Shown: positions 36,646-45,603 of the stretch, piece after piece
Numbering within the stretch: position 1 is the first letter of the stretch
Layout of the letters: every line of letters starts with the position of its first letter
DNA from: Nocardia brasiliensis NBRC 14402
Lineage (GTDB): Bacteria > Actinomycetota > Actinomycetes > Mycobacteriales > Mycobacteriaceae
DNA: 64,000 bases
Direction of reading: 5' to 3'
Assembly (NCBI RefSeq): GCF_000308475.2
Contig: NZ_BAFT02000027.1
Coordinates: 186,001 to 250,000, forward strand
Program-made: the position numbers and the translations under genes
Notes under the pieces: model-generated
What the model was told of the DNA's origin: nothing
The model's input: the letters and a program-made list of their open reading frames with translations, nothing else
The model's database searches: none

Positions 36646-37818
36646 GTGACACAACCACCGTACGGATACGGGCCGGTTCCGCCTGGTGGGCGACCGGTTC
36701 CGCCCCCGCCCGGCTACGGCCCGCCCCCGGGGCAGGGTCAGCCGCCGCCCGGCTACGGCCCGCCCCCGGGCTATGGTCCGCCACCCGGATACGGTCCGCC
36801 ACCGGGGTACGTCCAGCCGGGATACGGTCCGCCACCGGGTTATTCGGCACCGCCCGGCTACGGTCCGCCACCCGGCTACCGCGCACCGGCGCCGCCGCCG
36901 ATGCCGTACGGCCCGCCCGGCCGTCCCCCGTACCCGCCGCGCCGGCGTTCCGGTGGCGGCGGCGCGTGGATCGCGCTGCTGGTCGTCGTGGTGTTCCTGG
37001 TGGTGGGCGGCTTGGTCCGCAACGCGATCTCGGTCGGCCGCAACGACAGCAGTCCGTCGACGGTCACGCCGAGCCTCACCTTCTCCCCCGACGGTTCGAC
37101 CGGCCCCGCCGAGACCGGCGCGAACCCGCTGCTCGCCGACCCGAGCGCGACGCTGATCCCGGCCCGCTGCCCGTACTCGCCGTGGGGTACGCAGGTGGAT
37201 GCCGCGCGCAAGTTCTTCGAGAGTGCCGCGTCGTGCCTGGAGGCGGCCTGGAAACCGGTGTTGCAGAAGGCGAATCTGCCGTTCCAGCCGCCGACGCTGA
37301 ACGTGAGTGCCACCACCACCGGCATCACCACCCCGTGCACCGGCACCACCAGTAATTTCGCTGCCTTCTACTGCCCGGCCAACAAGACCATCTACATGCC
37401 GGTCAGTCAGTTGCAGACCGATTTCTTCAAGGACAACTGGGTGGTCTACCTGTCGGTCTTCGCGCACGAGTACGGCCACCACATCCAGGCCATGTCCGGG
37501 ATTCTGCGCAAGGCCAACAGCGAGCGCGCCGACGCGGGCCCGCGCAGCACCCGCGGCCTCGAGCTGTCGCGCCGAGTCGAGTTGCAGGCCAACTGCTTCG
37601 ACGGCATGTACATCGCGTCCTCGTCCGGCGGTGGTTCGCTGACCAACTCGCAACTGAATGTCGCCCGCAAGGACGCCTACGGACGCGGCGACCAGGCGGG
37701 CGACATGCGTGACCACGGCACCGCCGAGAACGGTGGCCAGTGGTTCGAGACCGGACTGGACAAGAACCGTGCCGCGCAATGCAATACGTTCACGGCGCCG
37801 GCGAGTTCGGTCAACTAG
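36646..37818 (+). CDS. Membrane-anchored neutral zinc metallopeptidase with PGYGPPP repeats
   Basis: Starts at GTG 36646 (MTQPPYGYGP). Residues 1-100 are a Pro/Gly/Tyr-rich cytoplasmic tail made of about eight PGYGPPP units, then one transmembrane helix (107-125) and an extracytoplasmic YpfJ-like (PF04228) peptidase domain with HEYGHH (274-279) and the downstream VELQANCF Glu as third zinc ligand. Four cysteines (SCLEA, TPCTG, YCPAN, NCFDG) may form disulfides. This family is common in Actinobacteria; substrates are unknown. The long frame upstream of 36646 is antisense to DUF2207 and not part of the gene. Confidence 0.9.
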   Translation: MTQPPYGYGPVPPGGRPVPPPPGYGPPPGQGQPPPGYGPPPGYGPPPGYGPPPGYVQPGYGPPPGYSAPPGYGPPPGYRAPAPPPMPYGPPGRPPYPPRRRSGGGGAWIALLVVVVFLVVGGLVRNAISVGRNDSSPSTVTPSLTFSPDGSTGPAETGANPLLADPSATLIPARCPYSPWGTQVDAARKFFESAASCLEAAWKPVLQKANLPFQPPTLNVSATTTGITTPCTGTTSNFAAFYCPANKTIYMPVSQLQTDFFKDNWVVYLSVFAHEYGHHIQAMSGILRKANSERADAGPRSTRGLELSRRVELQANCFDGMYIASSSGGGSLTNSQLNVARKDAYGRGDQAGDMRDHGTAENGGQWFETGLDKNRAAQCNTFTAPASSVN

Positions 37819-37825
37819 CGCAGGC

Positions 37826-38158
37826 TCACGCGCCGTCGGCTAGCGGCGGCTGGAGGGGCCGGGCGTAGGTGTATTCGGGCGCGACGGTGATCACGTCGCA
37901 GAGCTGGACTAGCTGTTCGGGAATGCCGCCCTCGAAATGCGCTGCGGCGGGGACGATTACCGCGTCCACCCCCAGTCGCTGCGCCACCGTGGTCAATCTG
38001 TGCAGCACGTCGTCGGTTTCCGCACCGAACACCACGGTCTTCGCCAGGTCGTACCCGAATCGCTGGGCCAGGCTCCGGATCAGAACCTCGTCCCACTGTT
38101 GCCGGGCACCGGATACATCGCGGCGCAGATATCCGATCGCCGCCGGTCGTCGCCTCAT
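37826..38158 (-). CDS. Small resolvase-like (serine-recombinase N-terminal fold) protein
   Basis: A 110-residue protein from ATG 38158 with GGAG 8 bases upstream. IGYLRRDVSGARQQWDE recalls the GYxRVSxxxQ start of serine recombinases and LGVDAVIVPAAAHFEGG recalls their second conserved block, but the DNA-binding C-terminal domain is absent and the spacing around the nucleophilic Ser differs. Similar stand-alone domains occur in Nocardia-like genomes and probably do not recombine DNA. It ends 7 bp after the metallopeptidase stop on the opposite strand. Confidence 0.7.
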   Translation of the reverse strand: MRRRPAAIGYLRRDVSGARQQWDEVLIRSLAQRFGYDLAKTVVFGAETDDVLHRLTTVAQRLGVDAVIVPAAAHFEGGIPEQLVQLCDVITVAPEYTYARPLQPPLADGA

Positions 38159-38259
38159 CGAAACCACTCCTTTCCGCCCAGAACAATCCCGGTAGACCAC
38201 GGTCCCCGGCAATGCCCGTTCGCTGCCAGTTCCCCGCCACTGGCTCGGAGCGGCCCGCG

Positions 38260-38832
38260 CTACTTCTTGGCGGCTGCCTTCGCCTGCTTCTTGAATTCCC
38301 TTACCTGAGCCAGGGTTTCGGCGTCGGTGACGTCGGCGACCGAACGGCGCGATCCTTCGTCACCGTAGGCGCCCGCGGCTTCGCGCCAGCCCGCCGGCTG
38401 CACGCCGCGCTGCTTGCCGAGCAGGGAAAGGAAGATCTTCGCCTTCTGCTCCCCGAAACCGGGCAGGTCCTTCAATCGGCGCAGGACCTCCTTCCCGTCC
38501 GGCTTGTCCTTCTTCCACAGGTTCTCGGTCCTGCCGTCGTAGTTCTCGATGATGTAGCGGGCGAGGTCCTGGGCGCGGCGCGCCATCGAGCGGCCGTACC
38601 GGTGGATGGCGGGCGGGGTAGCGCAGAGGTCTTCGAACTCCTGCTGGTCGGCCTCGGCGATACGGTGGATGTCGAAGCCGCCCATCCGGTCGGCGATCTT
38701 CTTCGGGCCGCGGAACGCGTGTTCCATCGGGTATTGCTGATCGAGCAGCATGCCGAGCAGGGTGGCGAAGTGGTCCTCGGTCAATAGCTCGTCGGCCTCG
38801 ACATCCTGTGCCAGGCAAAGCTTGCGACTCAT
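38260..38832 (-). CDS. HhH-GPD type base-excision repair protein
   Basis: A 190-residue protein starting at ATG 38832 with GGAAGGA upstream. It carries a HhH-GPD-like fold: FATLLGMLLDQQYPMEHAFRGP, then the hairpin LKDLPGFGEQKAKIFLSLLG. The catalytic Lys/Asp pattern of the large glycosylases is not obvious, and the C-terminus is a Lys/Ala-rich tail. The family is common in Actinobacteria and is presumed to be a DNA glycosylase. Confidence 0.88.
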   Translation of the reverse strand: MSRKLCLAQDVEADELLTEDHFATLLGMLLDQQYPMEHAFRGPKKIADRMGGFDIHRIAEADQQEFEDLCATPPAIHRYGRSMARRAQDLARYIIENYDGRTENLWKKDKPDGKEVLRRLKDLPGFGEQKAKIFLSLLGKQRGVQPAGWREAAGAYGDEGSRRSVADVTDAETLAQVREFKKQAKAAAKK

Positions 38833-38984
38833 CGCCGTTCCTTCCCACCGTTACCGAAACTGCTCGGACGGCTCGATCATCTCATTAGTGCCGACGCCCC
38901 GGGCGCACACTATTCATCGCACGCGCACCCGCCCGGCAGTGAGTCAGGTCACAGGGGTGGAGTGCGGGGCAATACGGCCGCGCG

Positions 38985-38990
38985 TAGGCT
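38985..38990 (+). promoter_or_regulatory. -10 element for a leaderless methyltransferase transcript
   Basis: TAGGCT followed by exactly seven bases and then ATG 38998. This supports 38998 over in-frame starts at 38962 and 39070. Confidence 0.5.
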
Positions 38991-38997
38991 CCAGCGC

Positions 38998-39876
38998 ATG
39001 CCTCAGACGACGGCAGTACCTACATCGGCGCCCCACACGACGGGGTCCGCCAGAGATGGAAACGGGAGCATGGACACCTACACGTTGCGCCCGGATCGGT
39101 TCGACCGAGCAGGCCAGGACCAGCTCGTAGACGTACGCGATCTGCAAGCCGCACTGCCCGGAATCCGCAGGTTGCGGACCTGGGCCCAGGACGCGCTCGC
39201 GCTGCGTCCCGGCGAACGCGCGGTCGACATCGGCTCCGGCACCGGGTCGGAGGTGCTGGCCTTCGCGGACGCGGTCGGTGCGGACGGCGTCGCGGTCGGC
39301 GTCGAGCCCGACCCGAACCTGCTCGCCTCCGCCGAACGCCGGGCGGCCCAGGCCGGCTCGATCGCCAAGTTCCATTCCGGCGATGCCTACGGCCTGCCGT
39401 TCGGCGCGGACAGCTTCGACGCCGCGCTGTGCGAGCGGGTGTTCCAGCATCTGACCGCGCCCGCCCGCGCCGCCAACGAGATCGCGCGCGTGCTGCGGCC
39501 CGGCGGCCGGGTCGTGGTGGTGGACAGCGACTGGGGCACGGCGATCGTGCATCCGGGCGAACGGTCGGTGGTGCGCGAGGTGATCGACACGCTGGTCTCC
39601 GCGACCACGAACCCGTTCTCCGGCCGCAGGCTGCCCGGTCAGCTGACCAAGGCGGGGCTGGTGATCGACGAGATCGGCTCGCACGCGCTGGTGCAGGATC
39701 GCACCGTGGGCGCGGGTTCGCTGGTCAACCGCATCTCGGCGATGGCGGTGGCCCGCGGCGTGATCACCGAGGAACAGCGCGACCGGCTGCTCGAGGATCT
39801 CGAGGCGGGCGCGGCCAGCGGCGACATCCACCTCTCGGTGACCATGTTCGCGGTGCTCGCGCACAAGCCCGAATAA
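38998..39876 (+). CDS. Class I SAM-dependent methyltransferase
   Basis: A 292-residue UbiE-like methyltransferase: SAM motif AVDIGSGTGSEVLAFA, acidic residue in VGVEPDPNLL, then GDAYGLPFGADSFDAALCERVFQHL and LRPGGRVVVVDSDWG. The C-terminal domain (FSGRRLPGQLTKAGLVIDEI) is typical of small-molecule methyltransferases. ATG 38998 is chosen for its leaderless promoter spacing; ATG 39070 has GGGAG but too close. Substrate unknown, no metabolic neighbours. Confidence 0.88.
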   Translation: MPQTTAVPTSAPHTTGSARDGNGSMDTYTLRPDRFDRAGQDQLVDVRDLQAALPGIRRLRTWAQDALALRPGERAVDIGSGTGSEVLAFADAVGADGVAVGVEPDPNLLASAERRAAQAGSIAKFHSGDAYGLPFGADSFDAALCERVFQHLTAPARAANEIARVLRPGGRVVVVDSDWGTAIVHPGERSVVREVIDTLVSATTNPFSGRRLPGQLTKAGLVIDEIGSHALVQDRTVGAGSLVNRISAMAVARGVITEEQRDRLLEDLEAGAASGDIHLSVTMFAVLAHKPE

Positions 39877-39881
39877 GCGCG

Positions 39882-39915
39882 CAGCGGGGCGCGTACCGAA
39901 GTACTCGCCCCGCTG
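39882..39915. terminator. Bidirectional terminator
   Basis: A 15-bp stem with one mismatch: CAGCGGGGCGCGTAC (39882-39896), loop CGAA, GTACTCGCCCCGCTG (39901-39915). It lies between convergent genes. Confidence 0.85.
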
Positions 39916-39921
39916 TTCCCG

Positions 39922-41319
<1,398 letters not shown>

Positions 41320-41393
41320 TTACCCGTGTGTTGCTCGGAATTGGAGGCGTTATCCGTCAGCCGGACGAGGTCCGTGCGCAGCCCCCGAAATAT

Positions 41394-41483
41394 AAGGGGA
41401 CCCCGCGCACCCGGCAGAGCCCATTGACCCTTGCTGCCTTCCGGCCCTGGGGGAGTTCACAGGATGCGCGCCGCGCGGGATCC
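41394..41483 (-). ncRNA. ffs: Signal recognition particle RNA (4.5S, small bacterial type)
   Basis: Read on the minus strand the sequence folds as one long hairpin capped by the invariant SRP core: CAGGGCCGGAAGGCAGCAAG with the GGAA tetraloop and the asymmetric loop AGCA / the opposite GTCAATGGGCTCTG strand. The 5' GGATCCCGCGC pairs with GTGCGCGGGGTCCC at the 3' end. It binds Ffh for co-translational membrane targeting. Ends are judged from the pairing and from the promoter spacing (see 41491-41496). Confidence 0.95.
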
Positions 41484-41490
41484 GTCGGCC

Positions 41491-41496
41491 AGTGTA
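41491..41496 (-). promoter_or_regulatory. ffs -10 element
   Basis: TACACT on the minus strand, seven bases before the predicted RNA 5' end at 41483. No good -35 is visible. Confidence 0.6.
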
Positions 41497-41612
41497 GCCG
41501 CTCCCGCGCCCACCGTGCTTCCCCGGGGGTCCCCGAACCCGCCGAAAACACCCCGAACAGGTACTTCCCTCCTCCCCCCGCCCCCATTTGGTGTCCGCCC
41601 TCCCCCTACCGG

Positions 41613-41618
41613 TATGCT
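41613..41618 (+). promoter_or_regulatory. tRNA-Ser -10 element
   Basis: TATGCT, exactly seven bases before the mature tRNA 5' end at 41626, so transcription may begin on the first tRNA base and need little or no 5' processing. Confidence 0.55.
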
Positions 41619-41625
41619 GCTCCAC

Positions 41626-41713
41626 GGAGGATTCGCCTAGTGGCCTATGGCGCTCGCCTGGAACGCGGGTTGGGTTAACGCCCTCAGGGGTTCAAATCCC
41701 CTATCCTCCGCCA
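41626..41713 (+). tRNA. tRNA-Ser (anticodon GGA)
   Basis: A full cloverleaf: acceptor GGAGGAT pairs with ATCCTCC, anticodon loop CTGGAAC gives GGA (reads UCC/UCU), a long variable arm typical of class II serine tRNAs, T-loop GGGGTTCAAATCCCC, discriminator G and an encoded CCA (41711-41713). Confidence 0.97.
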
Positions 41714-41777
41714 CGAAAGACCCCGCCGGTTCAGCCGTGCGGGGTCTTTCGCATTCTCCGTGCACTGCGGCGGTGGT

Positions 41778-43394
41778 TCACAGGGCGAAGGCGAGCAGGA
41801 CGTTGCCGGGCATGCCGGTGGTGATCTGGCGGCCGTAGCCGGAGTTGGTGAACAGCATGCCGTTGGCGATCACGGCGCCGTGGCCGTTGATGCCGCCGCC
41901 GACGCCGGGGACGCCGTTCACGGTGTGGAAGAAGCGGGCGGTGTTGTATTCCCAGAGGATGGCGCCGGTGTCGGCGGCGAAGGCGCGCATCTTGCCGTCC
42001 ATGCTGCCCTCGAAGACCAGGCCGGGGGTGGTGGAGACGGCGTTCGGCATGGCGAGCTGGCACAACGGCAGCATCGGCAGCGGTGGTGGGTCGAACAGGC
42101 AGCCGTGCGCGGGATTCGGCGTGCTCCAGAGGACGTCGCCGGTCGCCGGGTGTAATGCGAAAAGCGTGCCCGGAGTGCCCTGATACGTGGCGACGTACAG
42201 GCGTTGGCCGTCATAGCTGGCGCCCCACTGGATTCCTTGCAGCGACTCCGAACCCGGGATGGGCAGCACCGGGACCGGCGTATTCAACCTGGTCTGCCAG
42301 ATGATCTCGCCGGTGACGGCGTCGAGCAGGTGGAACACCCCGCTCTTCTGCCCGGCGCCGACGACCAGCCGGTCACCGACCTCGAAAATATTGGGCTGCG
42401 AACCGAAGTCGAAATCGTGGCCGGGATCCGGGCAGTTGCCGCCCGGCGGCGGATAGGTGCAGCGGCCGTTCCACGGCGCGTCCCCGGGCGTCATCCGGCG
42501 CACCCACCGAGTGGTTCCGGTATCGATATCGAGCGCGCCGATCGCTTCCGCCCCTTCGGGGTAGCCGGTGTAGGGGTTGCCCGCGGTGTAGTACAGCGTG
42601 CGTGACTCCGGGTGGATCGTGGGCGACGACCACACCGGCGCACCGCTGGGCGCGAACGGCGGCGACCCGCTCGGCGTCGGCTCCGCCGGCGGAATCGTGT
42701 AGTGCTGCCACCGGACGTCACCGGTCGCGGCGTCGAGCGCCGCCACACTGCCACGGAAGGTGCAGCACGGGTAGTGGTCGAGGGTGGCACTGCCGAGTTC
42801 CTGGCTGGAGACACCGACGTAGATGTGACCGTCGAAGGCCAGCGGCGAGCCCGTGATGATCGCCAACCGGTGCGCGTCCAGCTGGCGAACCCAGCGCAGG
42901 GCGCCGGTCTGCGCGTCGAGCGCCCACATCCTGGCCGAATTGTCGCCGAAGAACACCATCCCGTCCATGACCGCAGGGCCGTTGCGCAGTCCGTAGGTCG
43001 GCAGGTTTCCGCCGAGCGGCGTCTCGGCTTGGAACGACCACCGCGTCGCGCCGGTGTTCGCGTCCAGCGCATAGAAAGTCCCGTTGCGGCCGCCGACATA
43101 GACGGTGCCGTCCACCACGGCCGGTTGACTGGACGCGGCGATCGTGTCGGGAAATGCGAAGGCCCACTTCAGTTTCAGCGATCCCACCGTGGCCGGGGTC
43201 AGCGCGGTCTCGTGCGGGTTGTAGCGCGAACCCGCGAGATCGAACTGCCACATCGGCCAGTCACCGTCGCCACTGTCGGCACCGGCAGGCGGCACCCCGA
43301 TCAACAACAGCACAGCCGCGCTGATCAAGACCGTCAGGCGCACCCGCGCACCCCTGCGAACCCTGAACCCGCCGGCAACGATCTTCCAGTTCAT
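41778..43394 (-). CDS. Secreted PQQ-binding-like beta-propeller protein (polyvinyl-alcohol dehydrogenase-like)
   Basis: A 538-residue exported protein: Arg-rich N-terminus and hydrophobic core (RLTVLISAAVLLLIGVPPAGA), then eight WDPQQ-type propeller blades each with the ALDAxTGxxxW tryptophan-docking motif. The vicinal pair Cys210-Cys211 (YPCCTFRGSVAAL) and VWSSPTIHP are features of quinoprotein alcohol/PVA dehydrogenases. No haem c CxxCH is present, so electrons would leave through a separate acceptor if it is an oxidase. It may bind PQQ, but no pqq genes are here. Monocistronic. Confidence 0.85.
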   Translation of the reverse strand: MNWKIVAGGFRVRRGARVRLTVLISAAVLLLIGVPPAGADSGDGDWPMWQFDLAGSRYNPHETALTPATVGSLKLKWAFAFPDTIAASSQPAVVDGTVYVGGRNGTFYALDANTGATRWSFQAETPLGGNLPTYGLRNGPAVMDGMVFFGDNSARMWALDAQTGALRWVRQLDAHRLAIITGSPLAFDGHIYVGVSSQELGSATLDHYPCCTFRGSVAALDAATGDVRWQHYTIPPAEPTPSGSPPFAPSGAPVWSSPTIHPESRTLYYTAGNPYTGYPEGAEAIGALDIDTGTTRWVRRMTPGDAPWNGRCTYPPPGGNCPDPGHDFDFGSQPNIFEVGDRLVVGAGQKSGVFHLLDAVTGEIIWQTRLNTPVPVLPIPGSESLQGIQWGASYDGQRLYVATYQGTPGTLFALHPATGDVLWSTPNPAHGCLFDPPPLPMLPLCQLAMPNAVSTTPGLVFEGSMDGKMRAFAADTGAILWEYNTARFFHTVNGVPGVGGGINGHGAVIANGMLFTNSGYGRQITTGMPGNVLLAFAL

Positions 43395-43849
43395 AACCGA
43401 GCCCCCGTCCCTTGACGACCATCAAGCGCCGCCGAAGTGTGACCCGAGTTACATTACGCGCCACCCACCATCGCTGTCGCCACTCGATTCCACCAACCGA
43501 ACCGCCCTCGCGTTGCGAAGTCGCCAGTTGCCCAGAACTGTCCCATCCCACCGCGCGGTGTACAGCAATCGCGATCTTGCGGCTGCAACTGTCGGGGACA
43601 CAGGGGTTTGGATGACGGCGTGGGCGCGCCTTGCGGCGGCGGTTCATGAGGCATGCAGTCTCAGTTAATACCAGGTCAGTTCATGTATTGCCTGGTAGGG
43701 GCAAGATCCGCACGGCTGGACTGGCGGGGCCTTGGGCACGGATCGGCACTGATCCGTCCGAGACGGACTATTGCTCGTCGGCAAATGCCGGGGTAGGTTC
43801 GGCTCAGATGTGAGTCGATGTGGTCTCACAATGGGTTAGGGAGATGGCC
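43395..43849. other. Intergenic region between divergent secreted-protein genes
   Basis: About 455 bp between the divergent propeller and lipase genes. A 60-codon frame at 43631-43813 has no ribosome site. It contains a separated inverted repeat, TACCAGG (43669-43675) and CCTGGTA (43691-43697), 15-bp spacer, in an AT-richer patch that may be an operator or promoter for the lipase. Confidence 0.5.
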
Positions 43850-45247
43850 GTGTTGACGAAGTGGTCTCGGCGGTTGGTTGTGCTGGCGGTGGCGATCACG
43901 GCGTCGGCGGCGACGTTGAATGCCGGTATCGCGGCGGGTGCGCCGGAGGGGGCGGTGCCGGTTCCGGTGCAGCCGGCCGCGCCGGTACCGCTGCCGCCGG
44001 AACTCGATCCCGGGTTCTACCGCCCGCCCGCCGAGGTGGTCGCGGCCAAAGCGCCGGGTGAGATCATCGCGGCGCGGCAGGTCAACGTCGCGAACGCGGG
44101 ACTGATCCCGGTCAATGTCGACGCCTGGCAGGTGTCGTACCGGTCGAACAACAGCCGCGACGAGCCCATCCCCGCCGTCGCGACGGTGCTGAAGCCGCGC
44201 GGAACGGCGCCGGACAAGCTGGTCTCGATGCAGATCGCCGAGGACTCGCTGGCCGCGTATTGCTCGCCGTCGTACGCGGTGCAGCAGTGGTCGCTGGCCA
44301 CCTTCGTCGGGCAGATCGTCGCACCGCTCGAATTCGTCATCGCGCAGGGCGCGCTGCAACAGGGTTGGGGCGTGGTCATTCCCGATCACCAGGGACCGAA
44401 CAGCGCGTTCGCGGCCGGACCGCTGGCGGGCCGGATCACCCTCGACGGAATAAGGGCCGCAAGGGATTTCGGGCCCATGCGTCTGACCCCGGACGCCCGC
44501 ATCGGCATGTACGGCTACTCCGGCGGCGCGATCGCGACCGGGCACGCCGCCGAGCTGAAGCAGACCTACGCACCCGAACTCAACATCGTCGCGGCCGCGG
44601 AGGGTGGCGTACCCGCCGATTTCGGCGCAGCGCTGGAGAACGGCAACGGCCAACTGTGGGCGGGCATGATCATGGGCGCCGTGCTCGGCATCGGACGCGA
44701 GTATCCGGAGTTCGGCGCGCTGCTCAACCGCGACCTGGATCCGCTCGGTCAGGTGCTGTCCGTGGTCAAAGGCGGCCTGTGCGTGCAGTACAACACCGGC
44801 CTGTTCCCCTTCGCGAATCTCAAAGGGATGCTGCGGGTTCCGGAAGGCGACCCGATGCGCAACCCGGTGGTGCGTGCCACCCTGGACAAGACCCGGATGG
44901 GTAAGGCAGTGCCCGACATGCCCATGTTCATCTACCAGGCCAATCCGGACGAGCTGATTCCGGTCGGCCCGGTCAACACCCTGATGGACACGTACTGCAA
45001 GAGCCCGGACGCGCAAGTCGAGTACGTCCGCGAACACCTCGGCGAGCATGTGACAACGGAGGTGTCGGGCGTCGCGACCGCGCTGCTCTGGCTGCGCGAC
45101 CGGCTCGACGGCAAACCGGCAGCCCCCGGTTGCAGCACCTCCGATGCGGGCTTCATGGCCTTGAATCCCGAAGGCTTGGGCCTGCTCGCCCAGACCTTCG
45201 GCGAGACCGTGGCCTCGTTCTTCGGCAAGCCCATCGGCGTCAAATAG
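43850..45247 (+). CDS. Secretory triacylglycerol lipase (LIP family)
   Basis: GTG 43850 is favoured because AGGGAG (43838-43843) is six bases upstream; in-frame ATG 43844 and ATG 43820 would put that site too close or downstream. The product (465 residues) has a signal peptide (MLTKWSRRLVVLAVAITASA, cleavage after AGAAP-like) and the secretory lipase fold: nucleophile Ser224 in GYSGG, the preceding VIPDHQGP, late Asp (NPDELIP) and His (REHLGEHV). Three to four cysteines suggest disulfides. It probably hydrolyses extracellular lipids or long esters. Followed by a hairpin terminator. Confidence 0.9.
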   Translation: MLTKWSRRLVVLAVAITASAATLNAGIAAGAPEGAVPVPVQPAAPVPLPPELDPGFYRPPAEVVAAKAPGEIIAARQVNVANAGLIPVNVDAWQVSYRSNNSRDEPIPAVATVLKPRGTAPDKLVSMQIAEDSLAAYCSPSYAVQQWSLATFVGQIVAPLEFVIAQGALQQGWGVVIPDHQGPNSAFAAGPLAGRITLDGIRAARDFGPMRLTPDARIGMYGYSGGAIATGHAAELKQTYAPELNIVAAAEGGVPADFGAALENGNGQLWAGMIMGAVLGIGREYPEFGALLNRDLDPLGQVLSVVKGGLCVQYNTGLFPFANLKGMLRVPEGDPMRNPVVRATLDKTRMGKAVPDMPMFIYQANPDELIPVGPVNTLMDTYCKSPDAQVEYVREHLGEHVTTEVSGVATALLWLRDRLDGKPAAPGCSTSDAGFMALNPEGLGLLAQTFGETVASFFGKPIGVK

Positions 45248-45276
45248 GCACACAGCACGCTGCGCGTGCAAACCGT

Positions 45277-45304
45277 GACCGGCCGTTGCTTCGAACGACC
45301 GGTC
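45277..45304 (+). terminator. Hairpin terminator after the lipase
   Basis: GACCGGCCGTT (45277-45287) pairs with AACGACCGGTC (45294-45304), one mismatch, loop GCTTCG. It lies 29 bp after the lipase stop. Confidence 0.65.
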
Positions 45305-45359
45305 TCGGCAACGCTCGGGTCCAGTACGCACTACGCGTCCCGACATCGAGGAGGCGGCC

Positions 45360-45533
45360 ATGCCCGACCACGAACACTGGTACCTCGTCTACGAGCGCGA
45401 CGTGCTCGGCGAACCCGGCAGACCCTGGCCGACCCGCCCGCGATCCAGACCGCAGGTCGAGGAAACAACCCGCTCCGCCTCCCGGCTCCGCATCTTCCGC
45501 ACCCTCCTGTCCCGCCACCGCACCGAAGAGTAA
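45360..45533 (+). CDS. Small hypothetical protein (57 aa)
   Basis: ATG 45360 is preceded by a strong GAGGAGG (45348-45354, five bases before the ATG). The product starts MPDHEHWYLVYERDVLGEPG and is basic and Arg-rich after residue 20, with no hydrophobic segment. The good ribosome site and the plausible N-terminus support expression; no family recognised. It sits between the lipase terminator and a convergent P450 gene. Confidence 0.45.
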   Translation: MPDHEHWYLVYERDVLGEPGRPWPTRPRSRPQVEETTRSASRLRIFRTLLSRHRTEE

Positions 45534-45603
45534 AGCGCCCCCGAACCTTTCGCGATCCCGCTGTGGTCGTCGCTGACCAGGCCTTTGAAGGCGCTGCCCG
45601 CGA

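Noticed and set aside
35767..37779. 670-codon minus frame covering the metallopeptidase
   Set aside because: Part of it overlaps DUF2207 in another frame and the rest is antisense to the zinc peptidase repeats.
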